Notes: generated from the letters alone by a model not told the origin. Positions 52,735 through 62,067 are shown, counted from the first letter of the stretch. The stretch: 64,000 nt of DNA from DATMNI01 sp035570275 (GCA_035570275.1 DATMNI010000440.1:54742-118741), one strand, 5' to 3'. Translations and numbers: made by a program.

Positions 52735-55485
52735 ATGGCTTCACCCACGCTTGGAATTGCAACCGAGACTTCCCCGCCTTGCCGGCGTGCCCCCCGGCTG
52801 CGCACTCTGTGCGCTCTCTGGCTGGCCTGGGCCGGCGGGTTGTTCGCCGCGGTATACTTGCTGGCGCTCGCGCTCAGCGCCTACCGCTTGGGCGCTGGCT
52901 CCCAGAGCAGCCTGACGGCCCTCGGTTCGAAGCTTCTGGACACCAGATGGAAGGATATCTGGGAGGCCATCGCGGCGGCGTTGTGCGTAACGGCGGGCCT
53001 GGCGGCGCCGCGCCGGTGGAGGTGGTTCCAGTGGAAGTGGTTGCGGTGGGCCTCGCGGGCTTTCACGCGGTTCGCCAGTCACCGGACCCAGGCCATCCTG
53101 TTCGTGGGCGCGCTGCCGCTGGTTGTCCGGATGGCTCTGCTGCCCTTGCTCGGCGTGCCGCAACCGCTGGTGGCCGACGAATTCGGGTATCTGCTGCTGG
53201 CGGACACGTTCGCTTCCGGCAGGCTGACGAATCCCACTCATCCATTCTGGAAACACTTTGAGACGGTATATGTTTTTCATCAACCGGCCTACTCATCCAT
53301 CTATCCCGTTGCGCCGGCCCTTCTGCTGACGGTTCCCAAAGTGATTGGCGTTCATCCGTGGCTTGGGGTCTGGTTTGGGTCGGGGCTGATGTGCGCACTG
53401 GTCTGCTGGATGCTGCAGGGCTGGCTGCCGCCGAAGTGGGCGCTGGCGGGCGGCCTGCTGGCGGTCTTCCGGTTCGCTCTGGTGAGCTCTTGGATGAACA
53501 CTTACTGGGGCGGCGCCACCGCGGCTATCGGTGGCATCCTCGTGTTGGGCGCGCTGCCGCGCATCGTGAAGCGGCAGCGGCGCCTCGACAGCCTTTGGTT
53601 CGGGCTCGGGCTGGCGATTCTGGCGCAGAGCCGCCCTTATGAAGGTGTGCTGTTTGCGCTGCCCCCGGCGCTGCTGCTGGCTGTCTGGCTGCTGCGGGAG
53701 CGTACCGTTCCGGCGCGGGTCCGGTGGAGCCATGTGGCCGTGCCGCTAGGCGCCGCGATGGTGGCGCTGGTGGCGGCGACCGCGTACTACGACTGGCGGG
53801 TGACGGGCCATCCTCTACTGATGCCGTACCTTCTGCACCAGCGGATCTACGGCACCCCGCAAACGCTGTTCTGGCAGCCGCCGATTCTGGATGCGCCCGG
53901 CGTCCATGGATACCGCGACATCGCCGATGTGTTTCAGTGGCAGCTCGCGGCGCACCGCAAAGGGTTTTCCTGGGGCCTGGAAGCCGAGCGTCTCAAGAGT
54001 TTTTGGCATTTCTACCTGCAACCGCTGCTGAGCTTGCCGTTGCTTTTGCTGCCGTTGGTTTTGCGCCGGCGCTACCTGTGGGTGCTTCTGGCCTCGGCGG
54101 TGGCGCTGCTGGCGGGGAACGCCATGTACCCGTTCTTCTTTCCGCACTATGCGGCGCCTTTGTGCGGGCTGATCATTCTGTTGGTGGTGTATGGGATGCG
54201 CTATTTGCGGGCGCTCACCTTCCGCGCGCGGGCCGGTGGGGCGCTGGTGTTCCGGCTGCTGTTTGTGCTGATCGGCGTCAGCACGCTATGTACCGTGGCG
54301 GGCGGCTTGCTGCTGCCTTGGCACGTCGCGGCCACCGTCACACCGCGGGGCCAGGTGCTGGAGCAATTGAAGGCACGCGGCGGGAAACACCTCGTCCTGG
54401 TTCGCTATAGCCCCAATCATGAGTTCCATTACGGCGTGGTTTTCAACGACGCCGATATCGACCGGTCGCCGGTGGTGTGGGCCCATCAACTGGACCAGGC
54501 GAGCAACCGGGCGCTCATCAGCCATTATCCCGACCGCGAAGCATGGATATTCAATCCCGACGAGACGCCGGTCACGCTGGTCCCGGCGACGGACAGGCCG
54601 TACCTTAGCGTGCTGGCCGATGGCGCCGGTCGGCGGGACGATTCCCGCGACGGCGTCAGTCCCGGGGGAATCGCTGTCCTGTTCGGAGGCAACTTCGCCA
54701 CCGCAGTGCGTGGGACGACGAATCCGCGCCTGCTTCCCAGGCTGCCGTTTCGATTGACGGGCGCCTCGGCCGAATTCGGCAACCTCTTCGAGCCCGCGGC
54801 CGGCGATTCGGCTTCCCCCCATGGCGGCCCGTTCCCCTTCGAAATGGGAAAGCTCGAAGCAGGGAAGGTCGCAGTGGGCAATCTCGAAATGGGCAAGCTC
54901 GAAGCCGGGAAAGTCTCGGTGCAGTTCGGCACCACGCCGGCGCCGATACTGGCGATGTCGAATTTCGACGGGCAGGAATCGATTACGGTCCAGGTACCTT
55001 TCGAGATCCCGTTTGGCTGGACGCCCGTGACGTTGCGCGCGGGCGGTCCGCCCGCTACCAGGCGAGTCCAGGTTCTGCCGGCGACACCGGGGATCTTTCA
55101 GGTGAAAATGAGCGACTCCAAAGTGCGCGGGATCGTGCTGCGCACCGACGGATCGGTGGTGGATCTGGCGCATCCGGCGCATCCTGGCGATGTGCTGCGC
55201 CTGTTTGCGACCGGCTTGGGGCCGCTGGCGCCGGCGGTTCGGACGAATGAGCCAGGGATCGCGCCGCCAGTTTCCGAGCCGGCGTGGCGGCTGATTATCG
55301 GCGTGAATGACCATGGTGCGCCGCTGGTTTCCGCGCGCTATGCGGCCCGAATGGTGGGCGTGGAAGAGATTACCTTTCAGATACCCCCGAACGTGCCGCC
55401 GGGCACGGACATTCCTCTATCGGTGGGCGTGGTGGTGGGCGGAAAGACGGTGTATTCGAACAAGAGCAGTCTGCCGGTGGAGTAG
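52735..55485 (+). CDS. GT-C-like membrane protein fused to a TIGR03437 (Solibacter-type) C-terminal domain
   Basis: A 916-residue protein. Residues 20-550 contain about 11 membrane segments; the first periplasmic loop has VADEFGYLLLADTFASG, the acidic motif of ArnT/PMT-type GT-C enzymes, and later SSWMNTYWGG and LAQSRPYEG. From about residue 640 comes the TIGR03437 domain, a beta-sandwich found almost only in Solibacter-like acidobacteria: VSPGGIAVLFGGNFAT, ITVQVPFEIP, LPATPGIFQV, GDVLRLFATGLGPLAPAV and IPPNVPPGTDIPLSVGV. Inside it EMGKLEAGKV is duplicated (45-bp repeat). It is divergent from the malectin-tailed protein, 44 bases apart. Confidence 0.82.
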   Translation: MASPTLGIATETSPPCRRAPRLRTLCALWLAWAGGLFAAVYLLALALSAYRLGAGSQSSLTALGSKLLDTRWKDIWEAIAAALCVTAGLAAPRRWRWFQWKWLRWASRAFTRFASHRTQAILFVGALPLVVRMALLPLLGVPQPLVADEFGYLLLADTFASGRLTNPTHPFWKHFETVYVFHQPAYSSIYPVAPALLLTVPKVIGVHPWLGVWFGSGLMCALVCWMLQGWLPPKWALAGGLLAVFRFALVSSWMNTYWGGATAAIGGILVLGALPRIVKRQRRLDSLWFGLGLAILAQSRPYEGVLFALPPALLLAVWLLRERTVPARVRWSHVAVPLGAAMVALVAATAYYDWRVTGHPLLMPYLLHQRIYGTPQTLFWQPPILDAPGVHGYRDIADVFQWQLAAHRKGFSWGLEAERLKSFWHFYLQPLLSLPLLLLPLVLRRRYLWVLLASAVALLAGNAMYPFFFPHYAAPLCGLIILLVVYGMRYLRALTFRARAGGALVFRLLFVLIGVSTLCTVAGGLLLPWHVAATVTPRGQVLEQLKARGGKHLVLVRYSPNHEFHYGVVFNDADIDRSPVVWAHQLDQASNRALISHYPDREAWIFNPDETPVTLVPATDRPYLSVLADGAGRRDDSRDGVSPGGIAVLFGGNFATAVRGTTNPRLLPRLPFRLTGASAEFGNLFEPAAGDSASPHGGPFPFEMGKLEAGKVAVGNLEMGKLEAGKVSVQFGTTPAPILAMSNFDGQESITVQVPFEIPFGWTPVTLRAGGPPATRRVQVLPATPGIFQVKMSDSKVRGIVLRTDGSVVDLAHPAHPGDVLRLFATGLGPLAPAVRTNEPGIAPPVSEPAWRLIIGVNDHGAPLVSARYAARMVGVEEITFQIPPNVPPGTDIPLSVGVVVGGKTVYSNKSSLPVE

Positions 55486-55599
55486 GTTTGCGGGGCGATA
55501 AGTGCCGTAAGTCCCGGCCGGTGATGTACTTTCACCGGTATCTGTGTTATGCTCCCCACAAGAATTGGGTGCTGACTAGTCACTCTCTGGAGGCTCTAA

Positions 55600-57969
55600 T
55601 TGCGCGCAACACTTCTCCTCGTTGCGGTGTCCCTGGTGTTCGCCGAAACCAGTGTGTTCGCCGAGACCAGGCTGCCGCCCTCCGCGAATCGGAAAATCGA
55701 CTTCGAAAAGGATATCGAGCCGATCCTCTCGCAGAAATGCTACTCCTGCCATGGCGATGATGCCCAGCAGTCCGGCCTCCGCCTCGACAAGCGCCAGAAC
55801 GCGCTCCGCGGCGGCGATTATGGCCCGGTCATCAACCCGGGCAACAGCGCCGAAAGCAAACTCATCCGCCGGCTGGTCGATGGCGACGGCGGCTTGCAGA
55901 TGCCTCCGACCGGTCCTCTCTCGGATGAGGAGATCGGAATCCTCCGCGCCTGGATCGACCAGGGCGCCGATTTCCGCATTCAAGTCCAGGAAGACGCTCC
56001 CGCCAAGCCCGTCGATCCGAAAGTCGCCGCGATCATTGCGGCCGTCCGCTCGGGCGACACCAAAGCCGCCGGAGGGTTGATCGCCGCCAGCCCCGAACTC
56101 GTCAATGCGCACGATCGGGCCGGTAACACGCCGCTCCAGCACGCCGCCGGCTTTGGCAATCTCGCGACCATGAAACTGCTCCTCGAAGGTGGGGCCGACG
56201 CCAACGCCGGCAACAAGCGAAAATCCACGCCGCTGTTCTGGAGCCTGCACGACGAGGCCAAGGTCCGCTTGCTGCTGGACCACGGCGCCAATATCAACGC
56301 CAGAACCATCGATGGGCGCACTCCGGTCTACCAGGCCGCCTCCATGGCCAATGCGGTGGGCGTCCTCCGCCTCCTGCTCGATAAGGGCGCCGATCCGAAC
56401 GCCCAAACGCTCGTCGGAACCACGCCCCTCATGGTTGCCGCCCGGGCCAACATCGAAGCCATGCGCCTGCTGATCGACAGGAAAGCCGACGTGAACGCCA
56501 GGAATGGGGCGGGCGGCACCGCGCTCATGGCCGCTGCGCAGACCGGCAGGCCCCAAGCCCTTCGCCTCCTCCTCGAAAAGGGCGCCGACCCGAATGTCAG
56601 AACCAAGCGCAACGAATCCGCGCTCGCCGACGCCGCCACTGCCGGTAATGAAGAGACCGTGAAACTCCTGCTCGATCGCGGCGCCGAAGTGAACGTCCAG
56701 GACATCCGCGGCTACTCGCCGTTGCTCTACGCGGCCGGGGCGGACGCCATGCCTGCCGGTGTGGTGAAGATGCTTCTCGCCAAGGGCGCCAGCACCGCTG
56801 TCAAAGGCGACGGCGAGACCGCCAGCATGCTCGCCGCCAAGCGTGGTGACAGCGAAGTGGCGCGCGTGCTCGGAGTCCCGGAGGAAGAACGGAAACAGCT
56901 CGGCGTGGCTCCGGCTCCCCGCGGCAGTGGAAGCGAAAGCGGCAGGTCGATCGCCGCCGCGGTCGGGCCCGCCCTGGCGCTCCTCGAAAAGCAGAGCCAT
57001 AACTTCATCCGCATCGGCGGCTGCAACTCCTGCCACGCCCAGGATCTGCCCTCGGCCGCCGCTGCCATCGCCCATGATCATGGGCTCCCTGCCCCCAAAG
57101 AGATCCCGCAGCTTCCGCAAAGCATGCACACGCTGAATCCGGAACGCATCATGGATCTGGCGGTGCCCAGCGTAATGACGGTCGGCTGGGAAATGTTCGA
57201 TTTCGGAAACAACGGCATCCCCAGGGACGAATACACCGATGCCACCGTGCGCTACATCAAGTCGATGCAGACTTCCGCGGGCAATTGGGATGCTTTCGAA
57301 AGCCGCCGGCCGCCAATGAATACCGGCGTTTATCAGACCACCGCCCTGGCCGTCTATGCGCTCAAGACCTACGGACCGCCGGCCGAGCAGGCTGACACGG
57401 ATCAAGTACTGGCTCGGGCGGCGGCATGGCTCGAAGCCGCCAGGCCGGCTACCACCCAGGACCAGGCTTTCCACCTGATGGGTTTGGCGTGGTCGACTAT
57501 AAAGTCGAATGTCAAGTCGAACGTAAAGCCCGCCTCGATCGCCGCCGCTGCGAAGGCGCTTGCCGCGGCGCAGCGCCCCGATGGAGGCTGGAGCCAGTTG
57601 CCGACTATGGGCTCGGATGCTTACGCCAGCGGTGAGGCGCTCTACGCGCTCAGCGCCGCCGGCCGGATGCCGGCAACCGATCCGGTCTACGAAAAGGGGG
57701 TGAAGTATCTCCTGAGCACCCAGGCCGCCGACGGCTCCTGGCACGTGAAATCACGTTCCATCTGGGTGCAGCCGTACTTCGAAAGCGGATTCCCATATGG
57801 CCAAGACCAGTGGATCTCCGCTGCCGGGACCAGTTGGGCCACGATGGCGCTTTCGCTGACGGTTGACCCGCGGCACAGTGCATCGGCGCGTGAAACGCCG
57901 GTGGCGTCGCAAAGGACAAACGAGAGCGCGTCATCACTGGCACTGGCGGCAACGACAAAACCAAAGTGA
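55600..57969 (+). CDS. Planctomycete-type cytochrome c/ankyrin-repeat protein, 3' end replaced by IS remnant
   Basis: A 789-residue exported protein. TTG 55600 follows TGGAGG and opens a signal peptide. Residues 32-130 are a planctomycete cytochrome C (PSCyt1) domain with CYSCH (47-51) and a CxxCH partner later at 475-479 (CNSCH). Between them lie about nine ankyrin repeats (HDRAGNTPLQHAAGFGNLAT). Residues 530-755 resemble squalene-cyclase/prenyltransferase-type alpha-alpha repeats (GGWSQLPTMGSDAYASGEAL, DGSWHVKSRS). About the last 26 residues, after MALSLTVDP, are encoded by out-of-frame DNA of a broken IS1595 transposase, so the natural end is lost. SNVKSNVK is a 12-bp repeat. Confidence 0.8.
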   Translation: MRATLLLVAVSLVFAETSVFAETRLPPSANRKIDFEKDIEPILSQKCYSCHGDDAQQSGLRLDKRQNALRGGDYGPVINPGNSAESKLIRRLVDGDGGLQMPPTGPLSDEEIGILRAWIDQGADFRIQVQEDAPAKPVDPKVAAIIAAVRSGDTKAAGGLIAASPELVNAHDRAGNTPLQHAAGFGNLATMKLLLEGGADANAGNKRKSTPLFWSLHDEAKVRLLLDHGANINARTIDGRTPVYQAASMANAVGVLRLLLDKGADPNAQTLVGTTPLMVAARANIEAMRLLIDRKADVNARNGAGGTALMAAAQTGRPQALRLLLEKGADPNVRTKRNESALADAATAGNEETVKLLLDRGAEVNVQDIRGYSPLLYAAGADAMPAGVVKMLLAKGASTAVKGDGETASMLAAKRGDSEVARVLGVPEEERKQLGVAPAPRGSGSESGRSIAAAVGPALALLEKQSHNFIRIGGCNSCHAQDLPSAAAAIAHDHGLPAPKEIPQLPQSMHTLNPERIMDLAVPSVMTVGWEMFDFGNNGIPRDEYTDATVRYIKSMQTSAGNWDAFESRRPPMNTGVYQTTALAVYALKTYGPPAEQADTDQVLARAAAWLEAARPATTQDQAFHLMGLAWSTIKSNVKSNVKPASIAAAAKALAAAQRPDGGWSQLPTMGSDAYASGEALYALSAAGRMPATDPVYEKGVKYLLSTQAADGSWHVKSRSIWVQPYFESGFPYGQDQWISAAGTSWATMALSLTVDPRHSASARETPVASQRTNESASSLALAATTKPK

Positions 57970-58422
57970 TGGGAATCTTGGAGCGCGGCCGCAAGGCAAC
58001 GGGCAGCAAGGTTCGCGTCAAGGTTGTGGACAACACCAAGAAAAAGACTCTACAATCCGAAATTCGCAACCATGTTGCCGCCGGTTCCGCACTGTACACC
58101 GACGAACTTGAAAACCCTACGACGGACTGAACGAATTTCAGCACGAGGTGGTTGACCACGCCGTAAAGTACGTTCGCCGCGAAGTCCGCACCAACGGGCT
58201 GGCGAACTTCTGGTCTTTGGTCAAGTGCGGCCTGAATGGAACCTACATTTCGGTAGAGCAGTTCCACCTGTTCCGCTACCTCGATGAACAGGTATTCCGT
58301 TACAACAATCGCAAGATGAACGACGGCGACCGGTTCGATATCGTGGTACGCCAGATCGCCGGCAGCGGCTGACGTGGGATCAACTCACCGGCAAAACGGA
58401 GGAAGGGATGTGCTCGTCCTAA
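57894..58422 (+). pseudogene. IS1595-family transposase remnant with two frameshifts
   Basis: Three frames together give the C-terminal half of an IS1595/ISXO2-type transposase. First frame: RERVITGTGGNDKTKVMGIL to ALYTDELENP (second catalytic aspartate in YTDE). After a shift near 58115: YDGLNEFQHEVVDHAVKYV, TNGLANFWSLVKCGLNGTY, FHLFRYLDEQVFRYNNR (the DDE/N site asparagine in LANFW). After a second shift near 58365: RLTWDQLTGKT to a TAA. The N-terminal half and zinc finger are missing, and no terminal inverted repeats are seen. Confidence 0.82.
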
Positions 58423-58588
58423 ACGCCGGGACAGAGGGAAGCGACGCGCACAGATTCGACGCTCCATTTCGAGCCTTCTGTCAAACAAGAACCAGCCTGA
58501 GGCGGCATTCGGCCCCTGTATAATCAATCGGTTACGAGCGCTAGACAGGCAGGCACGTGCTCGCGATCAAATAAGCAGCAAATAAGAT

Positions 58589-60046
58589 TCAAGCCCAAAA
58601 TGGGACGTATGCGGTGTGCTTTCGCGAACTGCTCGTCGGGTCTTTTGCTCTGACAAACCCCGCCTTGATCGTGCGCGCAATGATTCGCGATGCGATCGCG
58701 GCGTTTGTTTCATCAATGCCGAATCTTGCTCTCAACGAGGCATTTGTCATCACCTCGCGACAGACAAAGCGTAAGCAAGCGTGCTGATAACACGCTCTGA
58801 CCTTGTCTTCCCATTCCATAGCGGCCAATTTGCGAGGCGCAAATAGAATCGCGGTCGTATGATGTTCGGTCGCCTGAAACATCGGCGGCGGTAGTTGATA
58901 AAGCTCAATTTCGGAGATAACTTTATCGATCCCGCTCCCCCGCTCCTCGCAGATGTTCAGCCGCCGCATAAAGGCCGCTAGCGCTTCGTTCCTCGATTGC
59001 GGCGGCTCATCAATAAACCGGAGTGTATCAATAAGAGGACGGCCAGGATTTGTGATTTCGATGCGATCACTGAAAATCTCGACGGTCGCGCTCGATCCGC
59101 GCAACCAGAGATCCTGATGTATAGTCGCGTTCGCGACGAGTTCACGGATTGCAATCTCCGGGTAAATACGAACATCACGCCGCAATGCTGCTTGAATCTC
59201 CTCGCTTCGCGGTAGCTGATCGTTTATATAGTCCAGCAAGTCCTCGAAACCAGCCGCATATCCCTTGGAATTGACCCGCTCTTTAACAGTGGTCGTCCTG
59301 TCACCGCCTTTATACACGATGACCCGCACAGCTTTTCGATTGAGCGCCCCAAAGTCGGACAATTTACGTGCGAACAAGAGTGCGCCGAGGTTTGTAATAT
59401 CCCATCGCCCCCGCCCTGTGTGTTCGATAATATGGTCTCGATCAAGCCGATCAAGAATTGCGCTCTTAGTCGTGGGGACCCTTTGTCCCGTCATTTCGAA
59501 ATAGGTGGGATAGTCGAGTACGGCGAGTACCTCTTCGGCAACTAGATCAGCTCGCGCAACCCCGGTCTCAAAACTTGTACCAGAGAGCCGACTCCAGAGG
59601 GCGCGTTCTTTCTCGACGTGATCCTTCAGCTTTTTCGTGTACGTGCCAACACGAATGTATTCAGTATCCTTCCACCTCACAGGGGCGTAATTGCAGGCTG
59701 GAATTTCGAACAAGACTATGCGGCGCATTTCGCATTCGAATTCGTGGATAGTGAAATTTATGCGAGGATTCAAATTGTGGGCTAGCCAATTCTCCAGTTC
59801 CTCGTTGCCGACCTTTTCTTTCCTCGGCTTGAAGGACGTGCCCATGATCTTATGCGTCTGGTCCTGGACGCCCCAAACGATAAACGCAAACTTTTTGCTG
59901 TGCAGGGCAGCCGCATTGGATAGGGCAGAAATGTACTCTCCAATGCCCTCAGGCCGATAGTCGTTTAGCTTAAACTCTACCCACTCGGTTTCACTCGGGA
60001 GCAATATTAACCCCCGGAAGATGCTCACAACTCGCGACTCCCCCAT
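58589..60046 (-). CDS. AlbA_2 (Schlafen-type) ATP-binding/regulatory protein
   Basis: A 485-residue protein. Residues 1-120 form an AlbA_2 domain (ETEWVEFKLNDYRPEGIGEY with the E-x-K start, ALSNAAAL, FIVWGVQD), found in Schlafen-like and divergent AAA-4 proteins. Residues 290-400 carry the HATPase_c-like part (AIRELVANATIHQDL, EIFSDRIEITNPG, RNEALAAFMRRLNICEERGSGID). The C-terminus is a winged-helix-like segment. Such proteins are probably nucleic-acid-binding regulators, and some lie in defence islands. Base composition is visibly lower in G+C than its neighbours and it is beside an IS remnant, so it was probably acquired by transfer. Confidence 0.8.
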   Translation of the reverse strand: MGESRVVSIFRGLILLPSETEWVEFKLNDYRPEGIGEYISALSNAAALHSKKFAFIVWGVQDQTHKIMGTSFKPRKEKVGNEELENWLAHNLNPRINFTIHEFECEMRRIVLFEIPACNYAPVRWKDTEYIRVGTYTKKLKDHVEKERALWSRLSGTSFETGVARADLVAEEVLAVLDYPTYFEMTGQRVPTTKSAILDRLDRDHIIEHTGRGRWDITNLGALLFARKLSDFGALNRKAVRVIVYKGGDRTTTVKERVNSKGYAAGFEDLLDYINDQLPRSEEIQAALRRDVRIYPEIAIRELVANATIHQDLWLRGSSATVEIFSDRIEITNPGRPLIDTLRFIDEPPQSRNEALAAFMRRLNICEERGSGIDKVISEIELYQLPPPMFQATEHHTTAILFAPRKLAAMEWEDKVRACYQHACLRFVCREVMTNASLRARFGIDETNAAIASRIIARTIKAGFVRAKDPTSSSRKHTAYVPFWA

Positions 60047-60078
60047 GCTTCGTTCAGTCTACTTCAACTATTGGGAAG

Positions 60079-60201
60079 GTTGCGGGTCCCGCGGATTGTT
60101 ATTCCGCCCGCCGCCACGGTTCACGGTTGCCCCGGCACGCGGGTTGCCAACCCGCCGCAGGTTACCCACCTGGTTACCAACCTGGTTACCAACCTGCCCA
60201 C
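60079..60201. repeat. Palindromic intergenic element, family 1, copy 3 (decayed)
   Basis: Related hairpins GCGGATTGTTATTCCGC and GCGGGTTGCCAACCCGC occur in the same order as in copies 1 and 2 and it ends CCTGCCCAC. The right part is altered by a 12-bp tandem repeat (CTGGTTACCAAC, three copies). The left end TGTGGGGCAG is lost. Confidence 0.6.
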
Positions 60202-60205
60202 GAGC

Positions 60206-61858
60206 TCACCAGTCTTTCGGCGCACTCCAGACCTCGGAGACCCGGGTTTCGTGCCCGTCTTCCGACCCATCCATAGCCAGCAGGAACGATCGATCGGCGG
60301 ACAGGGGCACCATGCGCCGGGTGGATCTGACATCTGGAGGGATCTGGTTGACAATGTCGCGCCGCAGGTAGAAATCGATATGCGGATGGGTTCCCACCAG
60401 GCGCACGATATCGGCCGCGGAGGGCGCCATAATGTTGGTGGCGATGGGCGCGGCGGACGGCAGACCCCACTGGCGCAGGCGCTCCAGGAATTGGGGTTCC
60501 CAGCGATCGATCTCCTGGAATTGCGCGGCGCTCACGGTAATTCCCAGGTAGGCGTAGTGGGGGGCGTACCGGCGCACCAGTTCGTTGGGGTCAAGGTAGC
60601 AATAGTGGATTTTGGGAATGGGTAACGCGGCGGCGTAGAACTCGTCGTCCGAGTCGACCGCGATGAGTTCGTTGGCGCGCCGCTGATCGGCGTACCATCG
60701 CAGCCACTGCGCGGAGGAAACGGGAGCGGCAGCGCCGTACGACAGTCCCCAGACCTGGGACGCGAAAGTCACTTTGATGCAGAAGGCCGCGGCCAACACA
60801 ACGGCAGCGAGTTTGTGCCGGTTTCCAAACGCCGGGGGTGCGTAAGCGGCGGCGGCCAGGCAGAGCGGCGGTACGGAGTACAGGAGATACGGCAGGTTGC
60901 GATAACGGAAGCTCAACAGCGCCAGGCCGGTGACCAGAAGCCAGGAGAGCAGCAGCCCGGCGTCGTGCTTGCCGGCGCGGACGGCGCGCACCAGAAACGG
61001 CAGGGCGATCAACGCCAGCAGGCACAGCAACGGGTCGGTGAGGAGCAAGCGCTTCAAGTAGAACCAGACCGGGCCATCGGGGGAAGGTTGGACCGGCGGG
61101 CGGAGGCCGAACTCCAGGAGCTGAATCTGCACGTAGTCGGCCCAAAACCAGCGCGGGTGGGCGATGAGTTGGTAGAGGTGCCAGGGCGCCACGATGGCGG
61201 CGGTCACGGCACAACTCTTCAGCATCGGGACCACGGGCAGGCGGCGGCGCGTCAGAAGACAGGTGACGGACAGGACGGCCAATGGTAACAGGCCGGCGAC
61301 GTTTTTCGCCATGAGGCCGAGGGCCAGGAAGGCTCCGAACCAAAGGATATTGCGGCGTTCGGACAGGCCGGGGTCGCGATCCACAGCCCAGAGAGCGCCG
61401 ATCATCGCCAGCGCCAGCAGCATATCGGTATAGCAGACTCTGGAAAAGGTATGCCACAACGGATTTGCCACAATCAGGAGAATGGCGAGTACGGCGGTCC
61501 AGCGCCCATACGTGGCCTCCGACCAAACCCACAGTAAGAGGGTGGCCAGCGTAGCTGCCAGCAGGATGGGAAGGCGCAGGGCAAAGCGCGAGATCCCCAG
61601 AATCTTCATCGAAAGTCCGGAGAGCCAGATCAGCAGCGGCGGTTTGACGAGATAGAAGCGGCCGAGGACCTTCGGAGTCAACCAGCCGCCGTGCCGGGCA
61701 AGGTTAGCGGCACTGCTGGCGTAAGTGGTCTCATCCTGCGCACGAATTCCGCTGACACTGTCGCTGAAGACTCCGGCGAGGCCGGCCCAATTCATACCCA
61801 AGCCGAGAAGTAACAGGATGAGCAGGAGCAAGCCGGCGAGCTGGAGGCGATGCATCAT
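60206..61858 (-). CDS. GT39/ArnT-like membrane glycosyltransferase
   Basis: A 550-residue GT-C enzyme with about 12 membrane segments in the first 400 residues. The first loop has AQDETTYASSAANLARHGGW with the catalytic acidic residue, followed by LVKPPLLIWLSGL, the ArnT/PMT family signature for dolichyl- or undecaprenyl-phosphate sugar donors. A soluble periplasmic tail of about 150 residues follows. ATGATG double start. It may glycosylate lipid A or proteins; the donor is unknown. Confidence 0.85.
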   Translation of the reverse strand: MMHRLQLAGLLLLILLLLGLGMNWAGLAGVFSDSVSGIRAQDETTYASSAANLARHGGWLTPKVLGRFYLVKPPLLIWLSGLSMKILGISRFALRLPILLAATLATLLLWVWSEATYGRWTAVLAILLIVANPLWHTFSRVCYTDMLLALAMIGALWAVDRDPGLSERRNILWFGAFLALGLMAKNVAGLLPLAVLSVTCLLTRRRLPVVPMLKSCAVTAAIVAPWHLYQLIAHPRWFWADYVQIQLLEFGLRPPVQPSPDGPVWFYLKRLLLTDPLLCLLALIALPFLVRAVRAGKHDAGLLLSWLLVTGLALLSFRYRNLPYLLYSVPPLCLAAAAYAPPAFGNRHKLAAVVLAAAFCIKVTFASQVWGLSYGAAAPVSSAQWLRWYADQRRANELIAVDSDDEFYAAALPIPKIHYCYLDPNELVRRYAPHYAYLGITVSAAQFQEIDRWEPQFLERLRQWGLPSAAPIATNIMAPSAADIVRLVGTHPHIDFYLRRDIVNQIPPDVRSTRRMVPLSADRSFLLAMDGSEDGHETRVSEVWSAPKDW

Positions 61859-62054
61859 GAGCGGAAGGGCTTCCGACTATTCTAACGGGGCCAGGCGGCC
61901 ACAACCGTGATGGCTGCGGCCCTTCGCCAGAAAGTTGTGCTAATAAGGACCGGAACAGTCATTGGCATCGACAACCGCGGCCGAGCATACTAACCGCAAA
62001 AGCAGACGACACAAACCGATCGTCTGTCCGACTTCTCTCACTATCCACGTGAAT

Positions 62055-62060
62055 TACAAT
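62055..62060 (+). promoter_or_regulatory. -10 box TACAAT, 7 nt before ATG
   Basis: TACAAT, AACAGCC, ATG of the DUF4159 gene; no ribosome binding site. Predicts leaderless mRNA. Confidence 0.5.
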
Positions 62061-62067
62061 AACAGCC

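Noticed and set aside
58511..58525. TATAAT on the plus strand near 58516
   Set aside because: No gene starts downstream on the plus strand before the convergent AlbA_2 gene; isolated match.
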